Origin: Nocardia acididurans
Lineage (GTDB): Bacteria; Actinomycetota; Actinomycetes; Mycobacteriales; Mycobacteriaceae
Assembly: GCF_016741815.1 (NCBI RefSeq)
Contig: NZ_JAERRJ010000013.1
Span: forward strand, 186,001-250,000
DNA: 64,000 nucleotides
Direction: 5' to 3'
The first letter of the stretch is position 1; every line of letters begins with the position of its first letter. The notes under the pieces were generated by a model. That model was given only the letters and a program-made list of their open reading frames with translations. It was not told where the DNA came from and ran no database searches. Of the stretch, positions 33,873 to 42,012 are shown piece after piece. Both the position numbers and the translations under genes were made by a program.

Positions 33873-34604
33873 TCAGCCAAACAAATATCCGAAGATCTCG
33901 TCACCCAGTTTGCGCTGGGCGATCTCGGCGTTGTTGGCCTCCTCGCGCGCGAATTTCACTGCGTGCTGCAGCTTTTCGACGCGCTCGGTGAGTTCGTTGA
34001 CCCGCTTGGCGGGCAGGGCGCCGGAGAACTTGATGGTGCGCCAGTAGCCCACCACCACATCCTCGTGATACACCTCGACCTGGGCCGGATGCTTCTCCGT
34101 CGCTTCGGCTTTCACGTGGTTGCGCGGAATCTTCTTGGTGCGCACCGTCTGTACCGGCTCGGTGGCGTAGCAGTCGGCCGACGCGTCGTACTCCCAGGAC
34201 TCCGCGGCATCGAGCACGGGCAGCTTGCGGATGAAGGTGTGCAGGTCGACCAGCTGCTTCTCCAGGAAGAGCAGGTAGGTGACGGGCGCGCCCTGGACCA
34301 GGGTGCGCCCGTCGACCACGACATCGGCCTTGGCCTCGCAGTTGGCCCAATCCTTGGTGGCCACCACGTCGAACAGTTTGGTCAGGATGTCGGCCGTGGC
34401 CTTGAGCACCTCTTCCGATTTCACCTGCACCCGGGTGGACTCGGGCGGCAACTGCTCACCCTCCTCGTCCTTGGGCCGGTAGGTGCGCGAGATACCGCTC
34501 AGCAACGGGTTCTTGCCCAGCCGGTGGTGTGCCTCGGTCAGCTCGGAAAAGGTGCGGGATTTGATCCCTTTCTCCACGGCGACAATCTGATTCAAACGTG
34601 TCAT
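33873..34604 (-). CDS. Conserved protein heading the permuted-tRNA unit
   Basis: 243 residues from the ATG at 34604. The GTG at 34613 lies inside the -10 and can be excluded. Blocks are RLNQIVAVEKGIKSRTFSEL, HHRLGKNPLLSGISRTYRPK, TKDWANCEAKADVVVDGRTL, PVTYLLFLEKQLVDLHTFIR and RNHVKAEATEKHPAQVEVYH. The C terminus is a coiled coil (RVNELTERVEKLQHAVKFAR) ending in GDEIFGYLFG. It resembles, from memory, a widespread actinobacterial family labelled DUF7873 (not checked). No catalytic motif is recognised. Its stop is 53 bases before permuted gene B with no terminator between, so protein and RNAs are probably cotranscribed. A role in binding or processing these RNAs is inferred from position only. 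Confidence 0.75.
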   Translation of the reverse strand: MTRLNQIVAVEKGIKSRTFSELTEAHHRLGKNPLLSGISRTYRPKDEEGEQLPPESTRVQVKSEEVLKATADILTKLFDVVATKDWANCEAKADVVVDGRTLVQGAPVTYLLFLEKQLVDLHTFIRKLPVLDAAESWEYDASADCYATEPVQTVRTKKIPRNHVKAEATEKHPAQVEVYHEDVVVGYWRTIKFSGALPAKRVNELTERVEKLQHAVKFAREEANNAEIAQRKLGDEIFGYLFG

Positions 34605-34611
34605 GCCCGGC

Positions 34612-34638
34612 ACTGTATCGGGGATCGTGTTCGGTCAA
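34612..34638 (-). promoter_or_regulatory. Promoter of the conserved protein/permuted-tRNA unit
   Basis: On the minus strand, TTGACC (34638-34633), 15 bases, then TACAGT (34617-34612), seven bases before the ATG. The arrangement suggests a vegetative promoter and a leaderless mRNA. The 15-base spacer is somewhat short. Confidence 0.6.
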
Positions 34639-34681
34639 CCACCGATTTTCGCGCCGCGGAGCGGGAGATTGCGGTGAATTA

Positions 34682-34939
34682 TTATGGGCAGTCCTGGTTT
34701 TCGTGCTGACTGCGCTTCCTCATGTTTTCCACATCCGGTGGAGTCTGGTTCAGCAGCAGCATGATCGCCGGGTCCGTGCCCGGGTCCGGTGCGACGTAGG
34801 CCGGCGGGTCGTAGCTCGGCGCCACCGGCGCGGCACCTGCGGAAACCGAGACGACCGCGAGCGGAACGACGGCCAGCATCCCGGCGGCGGCCACCCGCAC
34901 AGCGGTGCGGCGGGACCCTGACTTCAGCCTGGACAGCAT
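34682..34939 (-). CDS. Small secreted protein
   Basis: 85 residues from the ATG at 34939, with GAGGAAAA six bases upstream. An Arg-rich start and a hydrophobic core (VAAAGMLAVVPLAVVSVSAG) form a signal peptide likely cut near SAGA-AP. The mature ~50 residues are Pro/Asp-rich (SYDPPAYVAPDPGTDPAIML) with one Cys near the end. The function is unknown. It lies upstream of the permuted-tRNA unit on the same strand but has its own ribosome site. Confidence 0.65.
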   Translation of the reverse strand: MLSRLKSGSRRTAVRVAAAGMLAVVPLAVVSVSAGAAPVAPSYDPPAYVAPDPGTDPAIMLLLNQTPPDVENMRKRSQHENQDCP

Positions 34940-35330
34940 CTGTTTTCCTCTCTCCCACAAGGTGCTTCGCGAACGCGGTGCACATGCTCGATGGAAGAGC
35001 CCCTTGCTGGGAAATGAGTGAGGCGAATATGGGAAAAAGCTGAGTGGGCCCAAATTTCAGGGTACGCCCGGGCATTCGAATCCGGGCCCACTCCGGGTCA
35101 TCCCGGATGCGCCGCAGCGGCTGTTCCCGTTCCGTTACCGAAACACTCGATTCACCGTCGCTTCCGCCACCGTTCGCGCGGCGTTCTCGGCGAAGGCCGC
35201 GTCGGCACCGTGAAGAAGCTGACCGAAGGAGTGATTGCTATCTGATCTCGATCCTGTTCGCCGAGGTATCAGCAATTTGGTGGCTAACTAGTATGGGTGC
35301 TGGGTCGGGGTTCCAACCCCGGAGGCAGTG
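34940..35330. other. 391-base intergenic region
   Basis: No convincing gene is seen on either strand. Near the right end is a -10-like TAGTAT (35289-35294). Then comes a small palindrome, CGGGGTT/AACCCCG (35306-35312 with 35315-35321), whose last base overlaps the GGAGG (35321-35325) of the next gene. This could mask the ribosome site. The first 240 bases hold nothing recognisable. Confidence 0.5.
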
Positions 35331-35906
35331 ATGAACGCTCGCCGTGTACTTCGCAGACACCACATCTCGCGGTGCCTCGCTCCTGTCGGGCTCGGAGCGG
35401 CACTGGTCTTCTTTCCGGCGGTGATGCCCGCCGCGCACGCGGATGCCGATTACGGCGGGGGGTGCGTGCTTTTCGACGGTAATCGGGCGGCGACGGTGGA
35501 TTCGCTGCGGTTTCGCTGTGAGCCGTGGCAGCAGGATGCGATCTATCGGGACGCGCCGCGGGGAAGTGTGCCGATGGGGGTGAAGAACGGGTGGGTGGCC
35601 TCGCCGCCGTTCTGGGAGGCGGTGGCTCCCGCGATCTGGATCGGGAAGACGTTCTATACCGGGCCCGAGGGTGGGTGGCTGATGAACCGGATCACCGGGG
35701 CGGGGATCGAGGGCTGGCCCGCGGATGTGTACAGCACGGCGTCGGTGCTGGACGGGCAGCCGGCCTGGGCGCTGGATTATCGGCCGTCGCCCAGTCCGTG
35801 GTTGTACGACGAGATCCGGGAGGTCACGCCGGGGGTGTGGTTCGGTTACTCGCTGTCGCGAGAGGCGGGTGGGTACGCGCAGATACTGACGTTCATCCTT
35901 GCGTGA
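35331..35906 (+). CDS. Secreted protein of unknown function
   Basis: 191 residues from the ATG at 35331; the GTG one codon earlier is also possible. A signal peptide ends near PAAHA-DA. The mature protein has two Cys residues (GGCVLF and FRCEPWQQ) likely to form a disulfide, and many aromatic residues (PFWEAVAPAIWIGKTFYTGP, GIEGWPADVYSTAS). No catalytic motif is recognised. Its last 14 bases overlap the end of the convergent DoxX-like gene. Confidence 0.65.
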   Translation: MNARRVLRRHHISRCLAPVGLGAALVFFPAVMPAAHADADYGGGCVLFDGNRAATVDSLRFRCEPWQQDAIYRDAPRGSVPMGVKNGWVASPPFWEAVAPAIWIGKTFYTGPEGGWLMNRITGAGIEGWPADVYSTASVLDGQPAWALDYRPSPSPWLYDEIREVTPGVWFGYSLSREAGGYAQILTFILA

Positions 35907-36267
35907 CGGGGGTGCCCGCCACCTTCAGGGCCTGGGTGACCATCGGGACCTGCATCGGAAGACGGAGCAGCACAGCGAGTTTCAGGACGAGGGGCTTCTC
36001 GCTGCGGACCCAGTCGTAGGCCATCTGCAGATTGCCGGGGAAGACGGCCAGGAACAGCAGCGCGGCCAGGCGGCCGCCCAGCCGCTGGGTGCGCGGGCGG
36101 ACCAGCAGGGTGCCCACCGCGAGCTCGGCGACACCGGAGCCCAGGGTGTAGGCGCGCGGGCTGCCGGGCAGCTGGGGCGGGACCAGCACATCGAAGAACT
36201 TGGGAACCAGGAAGTGCAGCGTTCCCATGCCCAGCAGGAAGACGGCCAATACCCGTGCGCGAGTCAT
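35893..36267 (-). CDS. DoxX-like small membrane protein
   Basis: 124 residues from the ATG at 36267. It has four hydrophobic helices in the DoxX pattern: VLAVFLLGMGTLHFLVPKFF, GSGVAELAVGTLLV, LAALLFLAVFPGNLQMAYDW and a final LVLKLAVLLRLPMQVPMV. The GVAELAVG and FPGNLQMA blocks are typical. Homologs take part in redox or thiol stress in mycobacteria, but this short form has no assigned role. Confidence 0.75.
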   Translation of the reverse strand: MTRARVLAVFLLGMGTLHFLVPKFFDVLVPPQLPGSPRAYTLGSGVAELAVGTLLVRPRTQRLGGRLAALLFLAVFPGNLQMAYDWVRSEKPLVLKLAVLLRLPMQVPMVTQALKVAGTPVTQG

Positions 36268-36349
36268 TGCGGCAGCATAGCCATTATCTGACCGAGTAGT
36301 AAGTTCGGACCGGCGCTCCTCCGGAACCTGTTCGTGCACAATGTGTTCC

Positions 36350-36787
36350 ATGCCGAGCGTATCGACCGAGACCCTGCTGCCCGCCACCGCCGAGGAGGTC
36401 TGGGCCAAGGTCGGTTCGGTGTCGGGCCAGGCCGAGTGGAGCACCGTCCGCACCGTCGCCACCGAGCTGCCCGAAACGCTGGAGCCCGGCACCACGTTCA
36501 CCGCCACCATCGACAGCATGGGCATGTCCTCGGAGGTGGTGTGGACGGTCGTCGCGCTGGAACCCGAACGCCTGCTGGAAATGCGCGGGAAAGGCACCCT
36601 CGGCATCACCCTGAGCGTGCGCTACGCCCTCGAACCGCGAGCCGACGGCACCCGCCTGACCGTCGACATGGGCTTCGGCGGCGCCATGGTGAAGCTCATG
36701 GCCGGCGCGGTGAAGGCCACGGCCCGCAGGGATATGACCGCCTCGCTGGAACGGCTGGCCGATCTGCTGCGCGCCCCGGCGGCCTGA
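36350..36787 (+). CDS. SRPBCC-family (START-like) protein
   Basis: 145 residues; an ATG three codons earlier is equally possible. It opens VSTETLLPATAEEVWAKVG, the usual first strand and helix of SRPBCC proteins, followed by SEVVWTVVALEPERLLEMRG and a C-terminal helix MVKLMAGAVKATARRDMTAS. The fold makes a hydrophobic ligand pocket; members act as cyclases, lipid or toxin-associated proteins. The ligand is unknown. It is divergent from the DoxX-like gene with 82 bases between. Confidence 0.75.
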   Translation: MPSVSTETLLPATAEEVWAKVGSVSGQAEWSTVRTVATELPETLEPGTTFTATIDSMGMSSEVVWTVVALEPERLLEMRGKGTLGITLSVRYALEPRADGTRLTVDMGFGGAMVKLMAGAVKATARRDMTASLERLADLLRAPAA

Positions 36788-36866
36788 CGCGACCTGCTCG
36801 TCTCGACTCCGACGCGCGGTGCCGAAACCCGATTTGCCCGTACCTGTTCGGGCCTACCATCGACGC

Positions 36867-37469
36867 ATGCCGGACCCGCGGGACACCTCGACCATGATCG
36901 AGGGCCGGGTGGTGTACTCGGCGACCGACGCGGTGCGGGTCGCGTTCCGCCGCGGCCCGGGGGAGCCGTTCGCGCTCGGCGTCACCAACGGCCGCAGCGG
37001 CCGCCACCGCCTCACCTACGCGGACGGCGCGATCGTCTGGGTCGAATCCACGCCCGCCGCGCACACGATTCTCGAACGCGGCGACGGCACCGCCCTGGGC
37101 GTCATCACCCGTGCCGACACATCGACGGCGGTGGGTGCCACGGCGGGCACGCTCTTCCATTTCGTCCCCGATCGGGAGGCGGTGAGCGCGGACCTGTTCC
37201 GGCTGCGCGTCCTGGATCGCATGGGCCGGGATTTCGCCCACCTGGATGTGGTGCGCACCGCCGCCGGCTGGGCGACCGGCCGCAGCGCCGACGAGCACTG
37301 GGAATCGCATCTGTGGTGGGACCGTTCCGGCCCGGTCCTGCCCGTCCCGATCCTGGGCACCCGGCTGCTGGTCCGTCATCGGCCCGATCGCGACGAACGC
37401 GATGTCCTGCTGGCCGCCTGCGTGGACATCACGCTCGGCCTGCGCCCCTATGTCGCCGAGATGATGTAG
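36867..37469 (+). CDS. Conserved protein of unknown function
   Basis: 200 residues from the ATG at 36867, which follows a -10-like TACCAT (36855-36860) by six bases, so a leaderless mRNA is likely. The sequence is mostly beta (GRVVYSATDAVRVAFRRGPG, GAIVWVESTPAAHTILERG, WESHLWWDRSGPVLPVPILG) and lacks membrane segments or Cys pairs. The shape could suit a tubby/LURP-one-like barrel, but this is a guess. Confidence 0.55.
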   Translation: MPDPRDTSTMIEGRVVYSATDAVRVAFRRGPGEPFALGVTNGRSGRHRLTYADGAIVWVESTPAAHTILERGDGTALGVITRADTSTAVGATAGTLFHFVPDREAVSADLFRLRVLDRMGRDFAHLDVVRTAAGWATGRSADEHWESHLWWDRSGPVLPVPILGTRLLVRHRPDRDERDVLLAACVDITLGLRPYVAEMM

Positions 37470-37470
37470 C

Positions 37471-38151
37471 TCAGGTCAACTGCCGATAGTGCAGCGCCGC
37501 GTCGACCACCAGCCCGATTCCGATGGCGGCGAACAGGATTCGCAGGGTCACCGGCCCGTACCGCGCCAGCGCCCGCACCACTCGCCGATAGAATCGCTGC
37601 GCGCCCGGCGTCCGCCGGGAGGCCAGCGCCAGCACGGCCAGCGGCGGTATCAGCGCCAGCGCGCAGTAGACGACCACGATCACCGGCCAGAACGCCGGAA
37701 TCGGATGCTGTGCCGACAGCATGGCGAGCCCGGCCAGATAGGGCACCGCGGTCGGCGCCTGCCCGAGCCCGATCGCGACACCGGCGAGCGCCAGCGCCCA
37801 CGGTTTGCGCCGGATGGCCGGCACCCACGGTGGTGTCGCGCCCTTGGCGGTGGCGGGCAGGGCCGCCAGCACCACGAGCGCGATGCCGATGCCCAGCTCA
37901 CCCCAGTACCGGATCGCCGGGGTCACCCGGAAACCGACGAGATCGGTCAGAAAGCTCAGGCCCAGTACCGTGCAGATGCCGAAGGTGGTGGTCACCGCGA
38001 AAACCCCGGCGAGGAAACTCAATCCGCCCGGAACGGGCGACCGGCGTCCCAGCTTGCTGTCGAAGATCACCGCGGTCGTCACTCCGACCAGCAAGACATC
38101 CAGCGAATCCAGAAACGCGAAGAACAGGAGGGCCAGGAGGAGACTCAGCAT
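37471..38151 (-). CDS. GAP-family (Sap/LysE-like) transport protein
   Basis: 226 residues with six hydrophobic helices, opening LSLLLALLFFAFLDSLDVLL. The GAP pattern continues with SFLAGVFAVTTTFGICTVLG and, after a basic loop (PAIRRKPWALALAGVAIGLG), AVPYLAGLAMLSAQHPIPAF. Mycobacterial GAP/Sap proteins help deliver glycopeptidolipids or sulfolipids to the surface, so a lipid-transport role is plausible. The stop lies one base from the convergent gene at 36867-37469. Confidence 0.75.
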   Translation of the reverse strand: MLSLLLALLFFAFLDSLDVLLVGVTTAVIFDSKLGRRSPVPGGLSFLAGVFAVTTTFGICTVLGLSFLTDLVGFRVTPAIRYWGELGIGIALVVLAALPATAKGATPPWVPAIRRKPWALALAGVAIGLGQAPTAVPYLAGLAMLSAQHPIPAFWPVIVVVYCALALIPPLAVLALASRRTPGAQRFYRRVVRALARYGPVTLRILFAAIGIGLVVDAALHYRQLT

Positions 38152-38177
38152 GACCCTTCGAACATACGCGAGCCCGG

Positions 38178-39191
38178 TCAGTCAGCGATCTTGATGACGA
38201 GCTTGCCGAGGTTCTTACCGGTCAGCAGTCCCTGGAAGGCTTCGACGGTGTGATCGAGGCCGTCGACTACGTCCTCCAGATACGCGAGCTTCCCCTCGGC
38301 CAGCCAGCGGGTGGCCTCGGTGTGGAATTCGCCGAGCTGGTCCTGGAATTCGGTCTGGATGAAGCCGCGCACAGTGAGGCTCTTGCGCAGGATCAGCGAC
38401 ATGAGCTGGTTGACGCGATCCGGTCCGGGCGGCAGGTCGGTGGCGTTGTAGCTGGAGACCAGCCCGCAGACGGGAATCCGGGCGAACTTGTTGAGCCGGG
38501 GGAGCACCGCGTCGAAGACCGCGCCGCCGACGTTCTCGAAGTAGACGTCGATGCCGTCGGGTGTGGCGGCGGCCAGCTGTGCGGCGAAATCCGGTGCGCG
38601 ATGGTCGAGGGCGACATCGAAGCCGAACTTCTCGCGCAGCAGCGCCACCTTCCGCGGCCCGCCGGCGATGCCGACCGCCCGCGCGCCCTTGATCCTGGCG
38701 ATCTGCCCGACGGTCGCGCCGACCGGCCCGGTGGCGGCCGCGACGACCACGGTCTCGCCGGGCTTGGGCGCTCCGATGGTGAGCAGCCCGGAGTACGCGG
38801 TGAACCCGGGCATCCCGAGCACCCCGAGCGCCGTGCTCACCGGCGCGGCCGCGGGATCCAGCGTGCGCAGATATGAGGTGGGCTCGACGGAGTGCGTCTG
38901 CCACCCGCCGTAGCCGAGCACGATATCGCCCGGCTGGAAGCTCGGGTCGGTGGATTCGAGCACCCGGGAAACCGTTGCGCCGACCATGGTTTCGCCGATC
39001 CCCACCGGCGGTGCGTAGGACGGCGCGTCGCTCATACGACCCCGCATGTAGGGGTCCAGCGACAGATACAGCGTCTGCAGCACCGCCTGCCCCGGCCGCG
39101 GCGGCGGCAGGTCGACGGTTTCGGTGCGGAAGTTGTCCTGCTGCGGCATGCCGGTCGGGCGGGAAGCCAGGACGATCCGGGTGCTCTTCAT
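38178..39191 (-). CDS. NADP-dependent zinc-free MDR oxidoreductase
   Basis: 337 residues from the ATG at 39191. The frame stays open far upstream through the transpeptidase gene but that part is a shadow. It belongs to the leukotriene-B4-dehydrogenase/curcumin-reductase-like MDR group: QTLYLSLDPYMRGRMSD, GYGGWQTHSV, then the NADP fold VVVAAATGPVGATVGQIAR (AxxGxxG) and DVYFENVGGAVFDAVLPRLN. It lacks the zinc ligands of alcohol dehydrogenases. It probably reduces the double bond of enones or aldehydes. Confidence 0.88.
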   Translation of the reverse strand: MKSTRIVLASRPTGMPQQDNFRTETVDLPPPRPGQAVLQTLYLSLDPYMRGRMSDAPSYAPPVGIGETMVGATVSRVLESTDPSFQPGDIVLGYGGWQTHSVEPTSYLRTLDPAAAPVSTALGVLGMPGFTAYSGLLTIGAPKPGETVVVAAATGPVGATVGQIARIKGARAVGIAGGPRKVALLREKFGFDVALDHRAPDFAAQLAAATPDGIDVYFENVGGAVFDAVLPRLNKFARIPVCGLVSSYNATDLPPGPDRVNQLMSLILRKSLTVRGFIQTEFQDQLGEFHTEATRWLAEGKLAYLEDVVDGLDHTVEAFQGLLTGKNLGKLVIKIAD

Positions 39192-39214
39192 CGGCGGTAC
39201 GACCTTTCGATTGA

Positions 39215-40447
39215 TCAGGGCGCTCGGTACAGCGCGCTGCCCGCGACCCACTGTTCCCACGGCACGCCCCAGTCCCCGTTCTGCCACACCTCCAGCGGAT
39301 CGGCGCCGGTATTGCGCACCTCGACCACATCTCCGAGCTGGGAGAAGTCGAAGAACCAGCTGGCGTTGTCGGTGCTCAGGTTGAGGCAGCCGTGCGACAC
39401 ATTGCTGCTGCCCTGCGCCCACACCGTGGAATCGAGGGCGTGCACGAAGATGCCGTCGGTGCTGATCCGCGTGGCCCAGCCGATGGTCTCCTTGTATCCG
39501 AGTGAGGATTTGACCGGTAGCCCGTAGGTGGAGGAATCCATGATCACCGGATTGGCCTTGCCCAGCACGGTGTAGACGCCGGGCTGGGTCCAGAACGAGA
39601 TGGTCCGGCCGCCGACATTCGTGCTGCCGCCCCGGCCCATCGAGGTGGGCATGGTCCGCACCAGCTGCCCGTTCTCGTAGACCTCGATCTGTTTGGTGTT
39701 GTCGTCGGCGATGGAGACGTGCGCGGGTCCGATGCCGAAGGAGGTGTGCGCGTCGTCCTGTCCGAACAGGCCCGGCCCGAGTTCCGCGCCGTAGATGTTC
39801 GCGGCGACCGTGACGGTGGTGCCCGGCCGGTGGTATTCGCGGGGCCGCCAGTGCGCGTTGCGGTTGTCCATCCAGTACCAGACGCCCTCGACCGGCGGGT
39901 TGGTCGTGACGACCAGTCGCTTCTCGGCCGCGGCGCGGTCCGGGATGTCCTCGTCGAAGTGCGCGGCCACGATGGCCCCGACCCCGTAGGTCGCGCCGTC
40001 GGCCAGCGGCTGCCCGTCGGTGGTGGTGAGCGTGACCCTGGTCTGATTGCCGGGGGTGACGGTGGTGAAGGTGGAGCTGACCGGTCCGGTCGGCCCGGTC
40101 ACGCTGAGTCCGTTGGCGGCCACGGTGTAGGTCCGCCCGTAGCCGAGTCGTTCGTTCGGCGTCCAGGCGGTCTTGTCCGGGTTCAGGGTGCCCGGGATGA
40201 TCCGGCCTTCGTCGTCGGTCAGCGTGATGTCGGTGAGGATGCCGCCGCTGGTGCGCACGGTCACCGGTTCGGCCGGATTCACCTGCTGTGCCCCGGTCGC
40301 GGGCGTCACGGTGAGGACGGCGGGTGGCGGCGCGGGTTTGCCGGGTAGCGGATCCGGTGTCGGCGTGGATGAGCAGGCCGCGGTAACCAAGATCATTGCG
40401 ACGAATGATCCGATGGCCACTCTGGATCGAAAACGGCGGGGTGCCAT
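39215..40447 (-). CDS. L,D-transpeptidase (LdtMt2-like lipoprotein)
   Basis: 410 residues. The lipobox is VTAACS. Two Ig-like domains (about residues 40-250) precede the YkuD catalytic domain. The catalytic motif is FVHALDSTVWAQG followed by NVSHGCLNLS with the nucleophilic Cys, and a C-terminal Trp-rich subdomain follows. It makes 3-3 cross-links between DAP residues in peptidoglycan, the carbapenem-sensitive reaction important in mycobacteria and relatives. It is 23 bases upstream of the MDR gene on the same strand. A long palindrome lies about 95 bases upstream. Confidence 0.93.
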   Translation of the reverse strand: MAPRRFRSRVAIGSFVAMILVTAACSSTPTPDPLPGKPAPPPAVLTVTPATGAQQVNPAEPVTVRTSGGILTDITLTDDEGRIIPGTLNPDKTAWTPNERLGYGRTYTVAANGLSVTGPTGPVSSTFTTVTPGNQTRVTLTTTDGQPLADGATYGVGAIVAAHFDEDIPDRAAAEKRLVVTTNPPVEGVWYWMDNRNAHWRPREYHRPGTTVTVAANIYGAELGPGLFGQDDAHTSFGIGPAHVSIADDNTKQIEVYENGQLVRTMPTSMGRGGSTNVGGRTISFWTQPGVYTVLGKANPVIMDSSTYGLPVKSSLGYKETIGWATRISTDGIFVHALDSTVWAQGSSNVSHGCLNLSTDNASWFFDFSQLGDVVEVRNTGADPLEVWQNGDWGVPWEQWVAGSALYRAP

Positions 40448-40542
40448 GGCTTCTCCCTCCGGCTCGCACTGTCCTACAGCGGAGCTTAGGCGACCGCACC
40501 CGGAAAATGTCCGACCCGATTGCTTGCAATACGCTAACGCCC

Positions 40543-40574
40543 TATCTACTGTCTATGTACGTAGACAGTAGATA
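40543..40574. promoter_or_regulatory. 32-base palindrome, probable operator
   Basis: Arms TATCTACTGTCTA and TAGACAGTAGATA (13/13) flank TGTACG. It is unusually AT-rich for the region and has no adjoining regulator. It lies about 95 bases upstream of the L,D-transpeptidase start. A dimeric repressor of the TetR, MarR or PadR type would suit such a site. Confidence 0.6.
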
Positions 40575-40628
40575 AAGCTTGTGCCGATGCGACCACCCTC
40601 GGCACAGGGCGTCCTGGGGACAGGACGC

Positions 40629-40675
40629 CCCGGGGCTGGGACGTGCAACCCTCATCTGCACGTCCCAGCCCCGGG
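40629..40675 (-). terminator. Terminator of the SLAC1-like gene
   Basis: A perfect 19-bp stem (40629-40647 with 40657-40675) with a nine-base loop, starting two bases after the SLAC1-like stop codon on the minus strand. There is no T-run. Confidence 0.8.
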
Positions 40676-40677
40676 AT

Positions 40678-41835
40678 TCAGCGCGCGGGCCGGAGCAGCT
40701 CGCCCCACAGCGCCCCGCTCAGGGTTTTGGTCGCCACCACGGCCCAGGCTCCGACCAGCAGGCCGTACAGCGCCACCGCGATCACCGCGAACAGATCGGC
40801 GCCGGTGTGGGCGAACAACACGGTGGTGCCGGTGACACAGGTGCCGAGCGGGAAGGTGAAGCCCCACCAGGTCATGTTGAACGGCATGGACTTGCGGGCG
40901 TGCACGGTGACCGCCACCGCCAGGGCCAGCCACAGCATCGCGAATCCCCAAGTGGGAATGCCGAATACGAGGGCGAACACATCCAGCCCGTCGGCCTCGC
41001 GCTGGGGCAGCGCGCCGGGGGCGACGGTGGCCAGCTGACCGGCGGCGGTCACCGACTGGCCCAGCGGGCCCAGTACCAGCCACACGGTGGCGACCATGCC
41101 GGCCGGGGGCAGGCCGTGGTGCAGCAGTCGCGACCAGATCATGGTGATGGTGACGACCGCGGCGATGAAGCTCAGCCCGAACATGGCCAGGCAGCCCACG
41201 AGCATGGTGAGACGGGGCTGCCCCTCGGGCAGATAGGGGATCAGCAGCGCGCCGGTGGCGGCCGAGACCATGGGCGGCACGACCGGCATCAGCCAGCCGC
41301 CGAAGGCGGCGTCGGGGTCGAAGTGGTGCCGGGTGATCATCCGATAGGGGATGGCCAGCGCGGTGAGCAGACCGAGCGCGGTGCCCGCCGACCACAGCAC
41401 CCAGTCCACGGCCAGCGCGGCCGACAGCCCGATCACATGCTGTCCGAGTACCAGGGTGCCCGCGCCGACGGTCATGAGCGCCATCGGCGGCGCGCCGTAG
41501 AACTGCATCATCACCGGATGTGAGCCGTGCGAGCGGGCGGCGTCGGGGTAGCGCAGCCAGTGCATCACCCAGACTCCGGCCAACGCCACCAGCAGCAGTG
41601 AGGCCAGTCCCCACACCAGGGTGGCTGCGGCCTGCAGGCCGGGGAATTGCAGGGGCAGGGTGGCGGCGGCATTGGCGACGATGCCGGTGCCCATCACGGC
41701 CGCGAACCAGTTGGGCGCCAGGTAGCGCAGCGGCTCCTCACCCCCGGGGGCGGCGGCGTGCTTCGGCGCGGACGTCCCGGATCGCACGCCAGGGTCCAGG
41801 GTCTGGGTTTCGCGTCGGAACGTCACTGTGGTCAT
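40678..41835 (-). CDS. SLAC1/TehA-family (TDT) membrane transporter
   Basis: 385 residues with ten hydrophobic helices. The first is APNWFAAVMGTGIVANAAAT, typical of the family, and the conserved FYGAPPMALMTVG and GWLMPVVPPMVSAATGALL follow. The penultimate helices carry NMTWWGFTFPLGTCVTGTTV. Members export or conduct sulfite, tellurite, malate or chloride. The substrate is not readable. A Thr/Ala-rich leader of about 35 residues precedes the membrane part. Confidence 0.85.
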   Translation of the reverse strand: MTTVTFRRETQTLDPGVRSGTSAPKHAAAPGGEEPLRYLAPNWFAAVMGTGIVANAAATLPLQFPGLQAAATLVWGLASLLLVALAGVWVMHWLRYPDAARSHGSHPVMMQFYGAPPMALMTVGAGTLVLGQHVIGLSAALAVDWVLWSAGTALGLLTALAIPYRMITRHHFDPDAAFGGWLMPVVPPMVSAATGALLIPYLPEGQPRLTMLVGCLAMFGLSFIAAVVTITMIWSRLLHHGLPPAGMVATVWLVLGPLGQSVTAAGQLATVAPGALPQREADGLDVFALVFGIPTWGFAMLWLALAVAVTVHARKSMPFNMTWWGFTFPLGTCVTGTTVLFAHTGADLFAVIAVALYGLLVGAWAVVATKTLSGALWGELLRPAR

Positions 41836-42012
41836 GTATCCAGCATCGGCAGTGGCGAATGTCCCGAGTAGTGGTCACAACCCGATGGGTCCATAGACCG
41901 GTTCTATGTCCTGGCGGAGTCCTCCCCGAATCCCGAGCGCGGGCATGATCGCCGTGCAAGAATCTGGGGCTTGTCGACCGCTCGTCTGTGTCATCGCATG
42001 AAGGAGTCACCT

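Noticed and set aside
34940..35330. Short plus-strand frames in the intergenic region
   Set aside because: They lack ribosome sites and show no protein-like composition; they are treated as non-coding.
38178..40529. A 783-residue oxidoreductase with an N-terminal extension
   Set aside because: The upstream half is an out-of-frame shadow of the L,D-transpeptidase; the family starts at 39191.
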